Of a stretch of 64,000 bases of DNA, positions 45,031 through 54,085 are shown piece after piece. The stretch lies in assembly GCA_043497085.1 (NCBI GenBank), contig JBIEKI010000012.1; one strand, 5' to 3'. Position 1 is the first letter of the stretch, and each line of letters starts with the position of its first letter. The notes under the pieces were generated by a model. That model searched no databases. It was not told the origin of the DNA and was given only the letters and a program-made list of their open reading frames with translations. The translations under genes and the position numbers were made by a program. This DNA is from Thalassobacillus sp043497085 (GTDB taxonomy: Bacteria; Bacillota; Bacilli; Bacillales; Halobacillaceae).

Positions 45031-46791
45031 TCATTTACCCCCTTTGCTTTTTGAATAGTCACGCTTACGTGGCTTGATCAAGGAAGTGTCCACTTCTTCA
45101 TAGGTGAACACAGGTTTGTTCTCGGCTTTATCATACGTGGCAATGGTTGTCTTGAGCCATTCTTCATCATTACGTTCCGGGAACTCTGGTTTATAATGGG
45201 CCCCGCGACTTTCATTACGATTGTATGCTCCAAGCGTCATGACTCGAGCTAACTGCAGCATATTTTGTAATTGACGGATGAACATAGCTCCCTGGTTGCT
45301 CCAACGGGAGGTGTCATTGACATTGATACGCTCATAGCGTTCCATAAGCTCCTGGATTTTCTTATCTGTCTCAAGCAATTTAGCATTGTCACGGACAACC
45401 GTTACATTATCTGTCATCCATTCCCCAAGTTCTTTGTGGAGCTGGTAAGCGTTCTCGTCTCCATCCATTTTCATGATTTTTTCAAAATTATCCTTCTCAA
45501 GCTGTAATTGTTTTTCAAATACGCTCTCATCGATATCTTCATAAGTCTTTTCTAAGCCATCGATATATTTCGCCGCATTTGGTCCAGCTACCATACCGCC
45601 GTAAATGGCAGAAAGTAACGAATTGGCACCAAGACGGTTAGCACCGTGTTGGGAATAATCACATTCACCAGCTGCAAAGATTCCTGGAATGTTGGTCATC
45701 TGGTCAAAATCGACCCACATGCCACCCATAGAATAGTGGACAGCAGGGAAAATCTTCATTGGAACTTTACGAGGATCTTCACCGACAAACTTTTCATATA
45801 TCTCGATGATACCACCAAGTTTGACGTCTAAGAATTCAGCATCTTTATGAGAAAGATCCAGGTATACCATGTTCTCGCCGTTTATTCCTAATTTCTGATT
45901 GACACAAACATCAAAAATTTCCCGTGTTGCGATATCACGAGGCACAAGGTTTCCGTATGCAGGATATTTTTCTTCAAGGAAATACCAAGGCTCTCCATCT
46001 TTATAAGTCCAAACTCGTCCACCTTCACCACGAGCAGACTCACTCATCAGACGAAGTTTGTCATCACCAGGGATGGCTGTAGGGTGAATTTGGATAAACT
46101 CCCCGTTCGCATACTTTACGCCTTGTCGATAAAGCGCACCTGCAGCAGAACCAGTATTGATAACAGAATTGGTTGACTTGCCGAAAATGATTCCCGGTCC
46201 GCCGCTTGCCATAATTACCGCATCGGACTTGAAGGCTTTTATTTCGTGTGAGTGCAAGTTTTGAGCAACTACCCCTCGGCCGGTACCTTCTTCATCAATA
46301 ATAGCCGAGATGAATTCCCAGCCTTCATATTTAGTAACTAGTCCGTTCACCTCATGACGACGGACTTGCTCGTCTAACGCGTAAAGCAACTGTTGTCCTG
46401 TTGTTGCGCCAGCAAATGCTGTGCGGTGATGTTGTGTACCACCGAAGCGGCGGAAGTCCAACAGCCCTTCAGGGGTACGGTTGAACATAACACCCATACG
46501 ATCCAATAGATGGATGATGCCAGGAGCTGCATCAGTCATCGCTTTAACTGGTGGCTGATTGGCAAGAAAATCACCGCCATATACAGTATCATCAAAGTGT
46601 TCCCACGGGGAATCACCTTCACCTTTTGTATTTACGGCTCCATTAATACCGCCTTGCGCACAAACAGAGTGAGAACGTTTTACAGGTACAATGGAAAGCA
46701 AATCGACGTGAACGCCTGCCTCTGCCGCTTTGATGGTTGCCATCAAACCAGCCAGACCTCCGCCGACAATAACTATATTTCGATCGCTCAT
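45031..46791 (-). CDS. sdhA: succinate dehydrogenase flavoprotein subunit
   Basis: SdhA oxidises succinate to fumarate on the cytosolic face of the membrane. The FAD-binding motif IVIVGGGLAGLMA is at residues 5-17 and the histidine for covalent flavin is in RSHSVCAQGGING near 42. Substrate-binding HYSMGGMWVDFD is near 355 and the active-site arginine follows in NRLGANSL near 390. At 586 residues it is full length. Confidence 0.97.
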   Translation of the reverse strand: MSDRNIVIVGGGLAGLMATIKAAEAGVHVDLLSIVPVKRSHSVCAQGGINGAVNTKGEGDSPWEHFDDTVYGGDFLANQPPVKAMTDAAPGIIHLLDRMGVMFNRTPEGLLDFRRFGGTQHHRTAFAGATTGQQLLYALDEQVRRHEVNGLVTKYEGWEFISAIIDEEGTGRGVVAQNLHSHEIKAFKSDAVIMASGGPGIIFGKSTNSVINTGSAAGALYRQGVKYANGEFIQIHPTAIPGDDKLRLMSESARGEGGRVWTYKDGEPWYFLEEKYPAYGNLVPRDIATREIFDVCVNQKLGINGENMVYLDLSHKDAEFLDVKLGGIIEIYEKFVGEDPRKVPMKIFPAVHYSMGGMWVDFDQMTNIPGIFAAGECDYSQHGANRLGANSLLSAIYGGMVAGPNAAKYIDGLEKTYEDIDESVFEKQLQLEKDNFEKIMKMDGDENAYQLHKELGEWMTDNVTVVRDNAKLLETDKKIQELMERYERINVNDTSRWSNQGAMFIRQLQNMLQLARVMTLGAYNRNESRGAHYKPEFPERNDEEWLKTTIATYDKAENKPVFTYEEVDTSLIKPRKRDYSKSKGGK

Positions 46792-46849
46792 TTTTAAAAC
46801 TCACTCCCTCTAAGTACTTTCATTTCTATCTAAATACGTTATGTTTAAT

Positions 46850-47470
46850 TTAAACTCCATAGGCGAATGTGAATAGTGTGCGTACGCCTATATACGAAAC
46901 AGCCAAGAAAACGATGATGCTTGCATACGTCATGATGCGTTGAGATCTTGGTGTCATCGTAATTCCCCAGCTGACAAAGAAAGACCAAAGTCCATTTGCA
47001 AAGTGGAAGGTTGTTGATACTACACCCACTACATAGAACCAGAAGAAAAATGGATTAGTCAAAATATTCTCCATCAATTGGTAATTGAGGTCTACCCAGC
47101 CCAAACCAATAGCTATACGAGTTTCCCATACATGCCATGCGATGAATATCAAGGTGATTACTCCGGTGTAGCGCTGGAGCATAAACATCCAGTTACGGAA
47201 ATATCCATAATTGGAAACATTGTGTTTTGCTGTGAATGCAATATACACCCCGTAGATGCCATGAAAAAGAATCGGTAAGAAAATGATGAAGAGTTCAAGT
47301 ACATACCGATATGGTAAACTTTCCATAAAATGTGCTGCAGCATTGAATGCTTCTGGACCTCTTGTAGCAAAAAAGTTAACCGTCAAGTGCTGGATCAAAA
47401 AGATCCCGATGGGAAGGACCCCAAGTAAAGAATGGATTCTTCTGTTAATATAGTCGCGATTTCCCGCCAT
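46850..47470 (-). CDS. sdhC: succinate dehydrogenase cytochrome b558 subunit
   Basis: SdhC anchors SdhAB in the membrane, binds heme and reduces menaquinone. The 206 residues show five transmembrane helices. Heme-ligand-type histidines lie in IQHLTVNFFATRG near 27, FHGIYGVY near 69, IAWHVWETR near 111 and TTFHFANGLW near 155. It is the first gene of sdhCAB. The ATG at 47470 follows GAGGGGGGTAAAAC. Confidence 0.95.
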   Translation of the reverse strand: MAGNRDYINRRIHSLLGVLPIGIFLIQHLTVNFFATRGPEAFNAAAHFMESLPYRYVLELFIIFLPILFHGIYGVYIAFTAKHNVSNYGYFRNWMFMLQRYTGVITLIFIAWHVWETRIAIGLGWVDLNYQLMENILTNPFFFWFYVVGVVSTTFHFANGLWSFFVSWGITMTPRSQRIMTYASIIVFLAVSYIGVRTLFTFAYGV

Positions 47471-47666
47471 GTTTTACCCCCCTCAAGTTAAATGAATAGT
47501 TTGTTATGTGTACATTATCACCAATACTGAGGTTCAAGAATTGAAAAAATCCGCCTAAAATGTAAAGGTCGTCTCTCAATAGGCACTCCAGTAATATACA
47601 AGTTCCAAGACAGCGCTTCCTTAGACACTAAAGGCTTTCTTCTCTCTATGTGAACACTCATCCATT

Positions 47667-47838
47667 ATAAAAGCGCTTTAAAAAGCGCACGAACAAAATA
47701 AAGCATACGCCTGAAACAGGACGCAAGCCCGTTCCTCTTATACTTTGCCATATTAAAGCGGTAATGGCAAAGTATAAAAATTCATGGGGGTGTAAGCCCC
47801 GCTTGGCGTATTTTGTTGATAAATGTACAAAAAGTGAC
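47667..47838 (-). ncRNA. candidate structured RNA with own promoter and terminator (sdhC-yslB gap)
   Basis: The minus strand folds into a closing stem AACAAAATACGCC / GGCGTA..TTTTGTT (47817-47805 with 47711-47692) enclosing three hairpins: GGGG-CTTACA-CCCC, a perfect 13-bp TATACTTTGCCAT / ATGGCAAAGTATA with a 12-nt loop (47739-47776), and GAACGGG / CCTGTTTC. A terminator-like GCGCTTT / AAAGCGC plus TTTTAT follows at 47688-47667. It could be a free small RNA, an attenuated sdh leader, or a mobile palindromic repeat. A 71-codon open frame crosses it but has no ribosome binding site. Confidence 0.5.
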
Positions 47839-47844
47839 ATATTT

Positions 47845-47873
47845 ATTGTACTTCTATCGGATGGGAGCGTCAA
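47845..47873 (-). promoter_or_regulatory. sigma-A promoter upstream of the structured RNA
   Basis: TTGACG (47868-47873), 17 nt, TACAAT (47845-47850) on the minus strand. Predicted start near 47838, just before the closing stem. Confidence 0.7.
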
Positions 47874-47992
47874 GAAGCCAACTTAAGAATTTAGAGAAAG
47901 AGATTAATCAAAAATAACTAAATCATTCAATTTTGGTTGCACTATAATTCAAATCAAGTGATAATGAATCATGTAGAAAGGAATGACCAATT

Positions 47993-48433
47993 ATGAAGGG
48001 AAACACAACAACCAAGATCAACCTGGATCAATTACAATCGCTTGTACATACAGGAGCGGGTTATGACCTGCTCAGGTACTATACACTTCCGGACTTATTG
48101 GGGAAAGAAGCACCTTTCCTCCTTTATTACATGGGGAAAAATCTGGCCAGACAGAGCGAGATAAAAACTTTAGATGATATCATCCAATATTTTCAGCAAT
48201 TTGGCTGGGGTTCCTTATCTATTTCACAAGAAAAGAAGAAAGAGACCCGCTTCGAACTAAGCGGACATGTGTTAGAAAAAAGGTTACAAAACCCTCTACT
48301 GGAAGTAGATTTCAGGATGGAAGCCGGCTTCCTCGCTGAGGCAGTAACCGTCATCAATGATGTGAATGGAGAGGGCTTTGAAGAAGTTGATGAAAAGAAA
48401 TACCGGGTTACATTCACTGTAATGCATACATAA
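47993..48433 (+). CDS. yslB: YslB family protein (DUF2507)
   Basis: This soluble 146-residue protein of the YslB/DUF2507 family shows the N-terminal GAGYDLLRYYTLPDLLGKEA then PFLLYYMGKNLAR and a C-terminal alpha/beta part (EVDFRMEAGFLAEAV). The fold resembles the V4R/heme-NO-binding-like group, but function is unknown. The ATG follows AAAGGAATGACCAATT with long spacing. It is divergent from sdhCAB, as in B. subtilis. TATAAT at 47943-47948 may be its -10. Confidence 0.88.
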   Translation: MKGNTTTKINLDQLQSLVHTGAGYDLLRYYTLPDLLGKEAPFLLYYMGKNLARQSEIKTLDDIIQYFQQFGWGSLSISQEKKKETRFELSGHVLEKRLQNPLLEVDFRMEAGFLAEAVTVINDVNGEGFEEVDEKKYRVTFTVMHT

Positions 48434-48439
48434 ATGAAA

Positions 48440-48465
48440 GAGCCAGCTCATTCTTCCGCTGGCTC
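48440..48465. terminator. bidirectional terminator between yslB and uvrC
   Basis: GAGCCAGC / GCTGGCTC with a 10-nt loop lies between convergent genes and overlaps the uvrC stop. TTTTCTT follows on the plus strand and TTTCATTT on the minus. Confidence 0.75.
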
Positions 48466-50247
48466 CTTTTCTTGCTTTTGATTCAGTTGTTCTAGTATCG
48501 TTTTCGCAACTGGTAACGGAATACCTAATTTAGTAATATCTTCAGGTGACGCATTTCTGATTTCTTGTACAGACTTGAAGTGACGCAATAACAACTTTCT
48601 TCGCTTTTGGCCTACACCTTGAATTTCATCTAATTCTGACTGAATTGCCCCTTTTCCTCTTAATTGCCGGTGGAATGTGATAGCAAATCGATGTACTTCA
48701 TCCTGGATTCTTTGAATCAAGTAAAACACTTGGGATTTTCTGTCTAATTCTACTACCTGCGGCGGTTCCCCATACAATAGTTCACTTGTTTTATGCTTAT
48801 CATCCTTAGCCAGCCCACAAAGTGGAATATCTAAACCAAGCTCATTTTCAAGCACATCCATAGCAGCGCTCATTTGGCCTTTAGCACCATCAACTAGAAT
48901 CAAATCAGGTAAAGGGGCCCCTTCTTTCAAAACTCTCGAGTACCTGCGGCGGATAACTTCCCTCATCGTCTCATAATCATCCGGCCCTTTTACATTACGG
49001 ATTTTATACTTACGATATTCTTTCTTATGAGGTTTGCCATCAATGAATACGACCATAGCAGAAACCGGGTCAGTTCCCTGTATATTAGAGTTATCAAATG
49101 CCTCAATTCGTCTTGGGGTTTCAATATGAAGCTTTTCACCAAGTGTTTCAACCGCTTTGATCGTACGTTCCTCATCCTGTTCAATCAATGCAAATTTCTC
49201 ATCCAAAGCTATTTCCGCATTTTTCATTGCCAGCTCTACCAGCTCTTTTTTACGGCCCCTCATAGGGATATGGACTTTGGTATCCAATACACCTTCCAGT
49301 AAATCGATATTCGTAGCGACTGGTACCAGCACCTGTTTTGGGTAAGGGTGATTCTGATGAAGGTAAAAACGGCCGATATAGGATAAAAACGTTTCCTCCG
49401 GGTCATCGAAGAAAGGAAAGAGGGCAATGTCACGTTCGATCAGTTTACCTTGCCTTACAAAGAAAACCTGGACACACATCCACCCTTTATCATAAGAATA
49501 ACCGAACACATCACGGTCGACTTGATCATTCAGTGTCATTTTCTGTTGTTCCATTACAGACTCGATATGTTCGATTTGATCTCGCAATTCTTTCGCCCGC
49601 TCAAAATCCAAGTCCTCTGAAGCCTGATACATCTTTTTCTTGAGATCTTTTTTTATTTCTTTATGCCCTCCGTTCAAAAAAGAAGTTATGTTTTGGACTA
49701 TATTTTGATTCGTTTCCTGAGAGACAGGATACTCACAAGGTCCAAGACATTGGTGCATGTGATAATACAGACAGACTCTATCGGGCATGGTATTGCATTT
49801 TCTTAAGGGGTAAAGCCTGTCCAGCAGCTTCTTGGTTTCACGTGCGGCTAATACGTTAGGATAAGGCCCGAAATATTTCCCTTTATCCTTTTTGATTTTT
49901 CGTGTAACAATCAAGCGGGGCTGCTTTTCTGCTGTGATTTTTAAATAAGGATATGTTTTATCATCTTTCAACAGCACATTATATTTAGGGTCATATTTTT
50001 TGATAAGATTCATTTCCAGGATCAATGCTTCTATTTCAGATGTGGTGACTATATATTCAAAGTCTACAATTTCCTGAACCAGTCGCTGTGTTTTTCCGTC
50101 ATGAGCTCCTCTGAAGTAAGAACGGACTCGATTTTTTAACACTTTTGATTTACCTACATATATAATCGTGTCATTTTTATCTTTCATTAGGTAACAGCCT
50201 GGCTGATCAGGAAGGACAGCTAATTTCTCTTGTATTTGCTGGTTCAT
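48448..50247 (-). CDS. uvrC: excinuclease ABC subunit C
   Basis: UvrC makes both incisions in nucleotide excision repair. The GIY-YIG nuclease is at about 13-95 (GCYLMKDKNDTIIYVGKSK). The UVR UvrB-binding motif is near 200-230 (DLDFERAKELRDQIEHIE), the RNase H-like second nuclease has EAFDNSN near 372 and VDGAKGQ near 440, and helix-hairpin-helix motifs end the protein (GVGQKRRKLLLRHF). The ATG at 50247 behind GGGAGGGGAGTGGTT gives 599 residues. Confidence 0.97.
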   Translation of the reverse strand: MNQQIQEKLAVLPDQPGCYLMKDKNDTIIYVGKSKVLKNRVRSYFRGAHDGKTQRLVQEIVDFEYIVTTSEIEALILEMNLIKKYDPKYNVLLKDDKTYPYLKITAEKQPRLIVTRKIKKDKGKYFGPYPNVLAARETKKLLDRLYPLRKCNTMPDRVCLYYHMHQCLGPCEYPVSQETNQNIVQNITSFLNGGHKEIKKDLKKKMYQASEDLDFERAKELRDQIEHIESVMEQQKMTLNDQVDRDVFGYSYDKGWMCVQVFFVRQGKLIERDIALFPFFDDPEETFLSYIGRFYLHQNHPYPKQVLVPVATNIDLLEGVLDTKVHIPMRGRKKELVELAMKNAEIALDEKFALIEQDEERTIKAVETLGEKLHIETPRRIEAFDNSNIQGTDPVSAMVVFIDGKPHKKEYRKYKIRNVKGPDDYETMREVIRRRYSRVLKEGAPLPDLILVDGAKGQMSAAMDVLENELGLDIPLCGLAKDDKHKTSELLYGEPPQVVELDRKSQVFYLIQRIQDEVHRFAITFHRQLRGKGAIQSELDEIQGVGQKRRKLLLRHFKSVQEIRNASPEDITKLGIPLPVAKTILEQLNQKQEKEPAEE

Positions 50248-50274
50248 AACCACTCCCCTCCCATCTATCGGGTG

Positions 50275-50292
50275 TATGATAAATTTATCATA
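50275..50292. promoter_or_regulatory. 18-bp perfect palindrome upstream of uvrC
   Basis: TATGATAAATTTATCATA lies 28-45 nt upstream of the uvrC start and contains a possible -10 (TATGAT). It resembles a Fur/PerR half-site pair lacking the central base. No LexA box (GAAC-N4-GTTC) was seen. Confidence 0.4.
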
Positions 50293-50331
50293 TTCTGCCA
50301 TGTATATACAGAATCATGTTCTCTTCCATTT

Positions 50332-50362
50332 AAAAAGCCACGTTACAGATGCAACGTGGCTT
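50332..50362 (-). terminator. terminator after trxA
   Basis: AAGCCACGTT / AACGTGGCTT with an 8-nt loop followed by TTTTA on the minus strand. Confidence 0.85.
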
Positions 50363-50385
50363 AGGGTATACAGAATTACGCAATA

Positions 50386-50700
50386 TTAAGCATGTTTGTT
50401 GATAAGGTCAGTAAGCGCTTCTTTTGGCTGGAAGCCGATTACTTGATCTACTACTTTTCCATCTTTAAAAAGAAGTAGTGTCGGGATGCTCATTACTCCA
50501 TATTTGCTAGCTGTTTCCTGGTTTTCATCCACATCCAGCTTTACAATTTTTACTTGATCGCTCATTTCGTCATCAATTTCTTCTAGTACAGGAGCGATCA
50601 TTTTACAAGGTCCACACCAAGGTGCCCAAAAATCGACTAGTGCTAGACCTTCATTAGTTTGCTCTGTAAAGTTTTGATCAGTTGCAGTTACAATTGCCAT
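50386..50700 (-). CDS. trxA: thioredoxin
   Basis: TrxA is the general cytosolic disulfide reductant. The active site WCGPCK is at residues 28-33, with the cis-proline in SIPTL near 73. The ATG at 50700 behind GAGGAGGAATTTTTA gives 104 residues. It sits between etfA and uvrC as in B. subtilis; a terminator precedes it, so it should have its own promoter in the gap at about 50701-50804. Confidence 0.98.
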   Translation of the reverse strand: MAIVTATDQNFTEQTNEGLALVDFWAPWCGPCKMIAPVLEEIDDEMSDQVKIVKLDVDENQETASKYGVMSIPTLLLFKDGKVVDQVIGFQPKEALTDLINKHA

Positions 50701-50804
50701 TAAAAATTCCTCCTCGAACAATCTTTTTAAACATAGATAGAGTATATCATGTCCTAAAATTAGTGGCTAATACTTTGTTTATACCACAAATCAGCTTCTC
50801 TTAT

Positions 50805-50842
50805 GCAAAGAAATACCGGAGCATGAAAACTTGCTCCGGTAT
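50805..50842 (-). terminator. terminator after etfA
   Basis: ATACCGGAGCA / TGCTCCGGTAT with an 8-nt loop followed by TTCTTTGC on the minus strand. It ends the fad-etf transcript. Confidence 0.8.
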
Positions 50843-50849
50843 CTTTCTA

Positions 50850-51830
50850 TTAAGCATTCACTTTAATTTGTTTAATTTCTTCAATTAACTTCGGCACTAC
50901 TTCAAAGAGATCCCCGACAATACCGTAATCAGCTACATTGAAAATATTAGCTTCCGGATCTTTGTTGATGGCTACAATCACTTTCGAGTTGGACATTCCC
51001 GCCAAGTGCTGGATAGCCCCGGATATGCCAGCCGCAATATATAAATCCGGTGTAACTACTTTACCTGTCTGACCAATTTGAAGGGAATAATCACAGTACC
51101 CTGCATCACACGCCCCACGAGATGCACCGACAGCTCCTCCTAACACTTCTGCCAGCTCTTCTAATGGTTCAAAGCCTTCTGCACTCTTCACGCCTCGCCC
51201 ACCTGCTACAATCACTTTAGATTCTGATAGATCGACACCCTCAGACCCTTTACGAATAATATCTTTGATGATGGTACGAAGATCTGCAATTTCAACGCTC
51301 TTGGAAGTTACTTCACCAGAACGTGAATCATCCCGGTCCAGTGCGGCGATGTTATTTGGACGGATTGTGGCAAAAATGACTCCGTCTGTAATGATTTTCT
51401 TTTCAAACGCTTTACCAGAATAGATAGGTCGAGTAAAAATAACATTTCCACCTTCATTGCTCACTTCTGTGGCGTCTGAAATCAACCCGGTTTCAAGCTT
51501 ACTGGCAAGCTTAGGTGTCAAATCTTTACCGACAGCTGTATGACCCATTACGATTCCTTCAGGACTTTCATCATCAATCACTGCTTTAATCGCTTGTCCA
51601 TAGCCTTCAGATGTATACGTTTTCAATTTTTCGTCTGAAACAGTGATGACACGATCTGCACCATAGTAGACCATTTCATTTCCTTGTTCAGTTAAATCAC
51701 CATCACCGCACAACACACCTACCACTTCACCATCCGGACTAATTTGTTTTGCAGCTGCGATGGCTTCAAACGTTACATTACGTAAAGCGCCTTCACGAGC
51801 TTCCCCAATCACTAGCATTTTTTTACCCAT
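50850..51830 (-). CDS. etfA: electron transfer flavoprotein alpha subunit
   Basis: EtfA binds FAD and accepts electrons from acyl-CoA dehydrogenases. The FAD-binding C-terminal half shows VIVAGGRGVKSAEGF near residues 208-222, GASRGACDAGYCDYSLQIGQTG near 238-259 and LYIAAGISGAIQHLAGM near 265-281. At 326 residues it is full length. It follows etfB by 32 nt. Confidence 0.96.
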   Translation of the reverse strand: MGKKMLVIGEAREGALRNVTFEAIAAAKQISPDGEVVGVLCGDGDLTEQGNEMVYYGADRVITVSDEKLKTYTSEGYGQAIKAVIDDESPEGIVMGHTAVGKDLTPKLASKLETGLISDATEVSNEGGNVIFTRPIYSGKAFEKKIITDGVIFATIRPNNIAALDRDDSRSGEVTSKSVEIADLRTIIKDIIRKGSEGVDLSESKVIVAGGRGVKSAEGFEPLEELAEVLGGAVGASRGACDAGYCDYSLQIGQTGKVVTPDLYIAAGISGAIQHLAGMSNSKVIVAINKDPEANIFNVADYGIVGDLFEVVPKLIEEIKQIKVNA

Positions 51831-51862
51831 AACCGATTCTCCTTTCCCGGTAACTCCAATAT

Positions 51863-52636
51863 TTATAGTACTTTCGCTTCGTTTCTTAATAAGGAAACAA
51901 GTTCTTTCACTTGATCGTCAATTTCACCCTCCAGTACTTTCCCTGCTTCTTTCTCAGGAGGAAGGAAAATATCCACAGTTTTCGTTTTAGGTTCTACCTC
52001 ATCTTCATCAAGATCAAGATCATCCAATTCTAATTCTTCCAATGGTTTTTTCTTCGCCTTCATGATTCCAGGCAAGGATGGATAGCGTGGCTCGTTCAAC
52101 CCTTGTTGACAGGTCACTAATAATGGCAGGGAAGTATCTACCTTTTCCACGTCACCTTCCACATCACGTTCGATCTGTACAGTTTCACCATCTATAGTAA
52201 TGGAAGTAATCGTCGTAACATAAGGAATATTCAATCGTTCAGCTAAACGTGGACCGACTTGGCCACTCGCTTCATCGATAGCTACATTCCCGGCAAGGAT
52301 AAGATCGACATCTTTATCCTCGAAGAAAGCTTCTAAGATTTTGACAGTAGTATATTGATCGCCATCTTCCAAATCATCTTCTGTATTGATAAGGACTGCT
52401 TTATCTGCTCCCATAGCAAGCGCAGTACGCAGTTGTTTTTCTGATTCCTCTTCACCAATGGTGACGACTGTGACTTCACCGCCATGTTCATCACGGAGGT
52501 TGATCGCTTCTTCCACCGCATATTCATCATATGGATTAATGATGAATTCAGCGCCTTCCTCGTCAATACGCGCATCATTGATGGTGATTTTTTCTTCCGT
52601 ATCAAATGTTCGTTTCAACAACACATAAATATTCAT
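51863..52636 (-). CDS. etfB: electron transfer flavoprotein beta subunit
   Basis: EtfB forms the AMP-binding partner of EtfA. It has the N-terminal MNIYVLLKRTFDTEEKI, an AMP-type ALAMGADKAVLI near residue 81 and the recognition-loop-like LNEPRYPSLPGIMKAKKKP near 187-205. The ATG at 52636 behind AGGAGGTTTTTGT gives 257 residues; the open frame extends upstream into fadB in another frame but is not coding there. Confidence 0.96.
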   Translation of the reverse strand: MNIYVLLKRTFDTEEKITINDARIDEEGAEFIINPYDEYAVEEAINLRDEHGGEVTVVTIGEEESEKQLRTALAMGADKAVLINTEDDLEDGDQYTTVKILEAFFEDKDVDLILAGNVAIDEASGQVGPRLAERLNIPYVTTITSITIDGETVQIERDVEGDVEKVDTSLPLLVTCQQGLNEPRYPSLPGIMKAKKKPLEELELDDLDLDEDEVEPKTKTVDIFLPPEKEAGKVLEGEIDDQVKELVSLLRNEAKVL

Positions 52637-52652
52637 ACAAAAACCTCCTAGA

Positions 52653-53426
52653 CTATTGATCGTTAAATTTAGGTTTTCTTTTTTCCATAAATGCCTGGAT
52701 ACCTTCTTTGGCATCTGCCGTGCCAAACGCTTCTCCAAAAGCTTTCGCCTCTGCCAAAGCTCCTTCTTCAAACCTGGAACTGCGGGTGTATGTCACCAAT
52801 TCCATCACTTGACGAATCGTCGGACCACTTTTTTCCGCAATTGCGTCTGCTAACTTTTCCGCAGCGGCAAACAATTCTTCTTCTGGAAAACTTTTATTTA
52901 CCAGACCTGCGCGAGCCGCTTCTTCGCCGGTGATAGGAATCCCGGACAACATCATTTCGTATGCTTTTGCAGCACCTACATATGCAGGCAGCCTCTGCGT
53001 TCCAGCAAAACCAGGGATGATACCCAGGTTCAGTTCAGGTAATCCGAATTTTGCATTATCAGCTGCATACCGAATATGGCATGCCATTGCAAGTTCCAGA
53101 CCACCGCCCAGTGAAGCACCATGAATGGCTGCTATGACAGGAACGTTAAAATTTTCCACCCGGTTGAACAGTGCCTGTCCTTTTTGGGAGAGACTTGTGT
53201 AATCGGATTCATTTTGCAGTGAAGTAAATTCTTTGATATCAGCTCCCGCTGAAAAGAATTTACCTTCCCCCTTTAAAATGATCGCTTTAATGCTGCTATC
53301 CTTTTCTACCTCATCCAATCTTTCTGAAAGTGCCTCCAACAAAGACGTAGATAACGCATTTGCAGGCGGACTTTGTAATGTAAGTGTAGCTACATGGTTT
53401 TCTACATGATAGGATATGTTCCCCAA
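52653..53426 (-). CDS. fadB: enoyl-CoA hydratase (FadB/YsiB)
   Basis: This crotonase-family enzyme hydrates trans-2-enoyl-CoA in beta-oxidation. The oxyanion-hole motifs are GEGKFFSAGADIKEF near 54-68 and HGASLGGGLELAMACH near 99-114. The catalytic glutamates fall in GASLGGGLE and in FGLPELNLGIIPG near 127-139. At 257 residues it is full length. It follows fadR by 17 nt. Confidence 0.94.
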   Translation of the reverse strand: MGNISYHVENHVATLTLQSPPANALSTSLLEALSERLDEVEKDSSIKAIILKGEGKFFSAGADIKEFTSLQNESDYTSLSQKGQALFNRVENFNVPVIAAIHGASLGGGLELAMACHIRYAADNAKFGLPELNLGIIPGFAGTQRLPAYVGAAKAYEMMLSGIPITGEEAARAGLVNKSFPEEELFAAAEKLADAIAEKSGPTIRQVMELVTYTRSSRFEEGALAEAKAFGEAFGTADAKEGIQAFMEKRKPKFNDQ

Positions 53427-53443
53427 ACCACTACCTCCCCTTG

Positions 53444-54031
53444 CTAAGATCTATATGTCAAGCCACGGACGATCAAGTCATGGACCGTCCCGGCCTGTTC
53501 AACTAAATCGTAATGCTGCTCTTTCATCACCCAGTTAGTGACTGCTTCATCCAAGGTTCCGAAAATCATCTGACGGACCAGCCGCGTGTCGATGTCATTC
53601 CGGAAAATTTCATCCTGGATCCCCTCTTCTATTATTTGATCAATAACGGTCAAATACCTTTTTAAAACTTCATTTATTTTCAATCGTAAATCTTTATTTG
53701 ATTGTCTTAACTCCAACTGTGTGACGATAGCAAGATGATGATCTGCTGTGAGCTGTTTAAAATGCATTTCAATCAACTTCAGCAACTTTTCAACCGCTGT
53801 CTGCTGTGAATTGGTTTCTTCCTCAATTTTCTTAATGAAGTTTCCCATCTTTTGCTGGAATAAAGACACCAATATATCTTCTTTATTTTTGAAGTACAAA
53901 TAAATGGTACCATCTGCCACCCCTGCTTGTTTTGCTATCTTTGAAACCTGCGAGGAATGGTATCCATTTTCAGCAATCACTTTGACAGCTGCATCTATGA
54001 TTTGCGTATACTTCGGCTTATTTTTTTTCAT
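53444..54031 (-). CDS. fadR: TetR-family fatty-acid degradation repressor FadR (YsiA)
   Basis: FadR represses beta-oxidation genes and is released by long-chain acyl-CoA. The N-terminal HTH is SQVSKIAKQAGVADGTIYLY then FKNKEDIL at about residues 27-55. A helical ligand-binding domain follows to residue 195. The ATG at 54031 behind GCAGGAGATTGCA gives the usual length. A palindromic operator and a strong promoter sit just upstream, so autoregulation is likely. A longer frame to 54076 would include the operator and is rejected. Confidence 0.94.
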   Translation of the reverse strand: MKKNKPKYTQIIDAAVKVIAENGYHSSQVSKIAKQAGVADGTIYLYFKNKEDILVSLFQQKMGNFIKKIEEETNSQQTAVEKLLKLIEMHFKQLTADHHLAIVTQLELRQSNKDLRLKINEVLKRYLTVIDQIIEEGIQDEIFRNDIDTRLVRQMIFGTLDEAVTNWVMKEQHYDLVEQAGTVHDLIVRGLTYRS

Positions 54032-54061
54032 TGCAATCTCCTGCCTTATCTCTTCTGAAAA

Positions 54062-54079
54062 TGAATGAATGGTCATTCA
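54062..54079. promoter_or_regulatory. FadR operator at the fadR promoter
   Basis: TGAATGA-ATGG-TCATTCA is a perfect 7-4-7 palindrome matching the known FadR site TGAATGA-N4-TCATTCA. It covers about +1 to +18 of the fadR transcript. Confidence 0.88.
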
Positions 54080-54085
54080 TCTATT

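Noticed and set aside
47658..47873. 71-codon minus-strand open frame
   Set aside because: It runs through the hairpins and promoter of the candidate RNA and has no ribosome binding site.
50300..50322. LexA/SOS box upstream of uvrC
   Set aside because: AGAATCATGTTCT is close to symmetric but does not have the GAAC-N4-GTTC arrangement.
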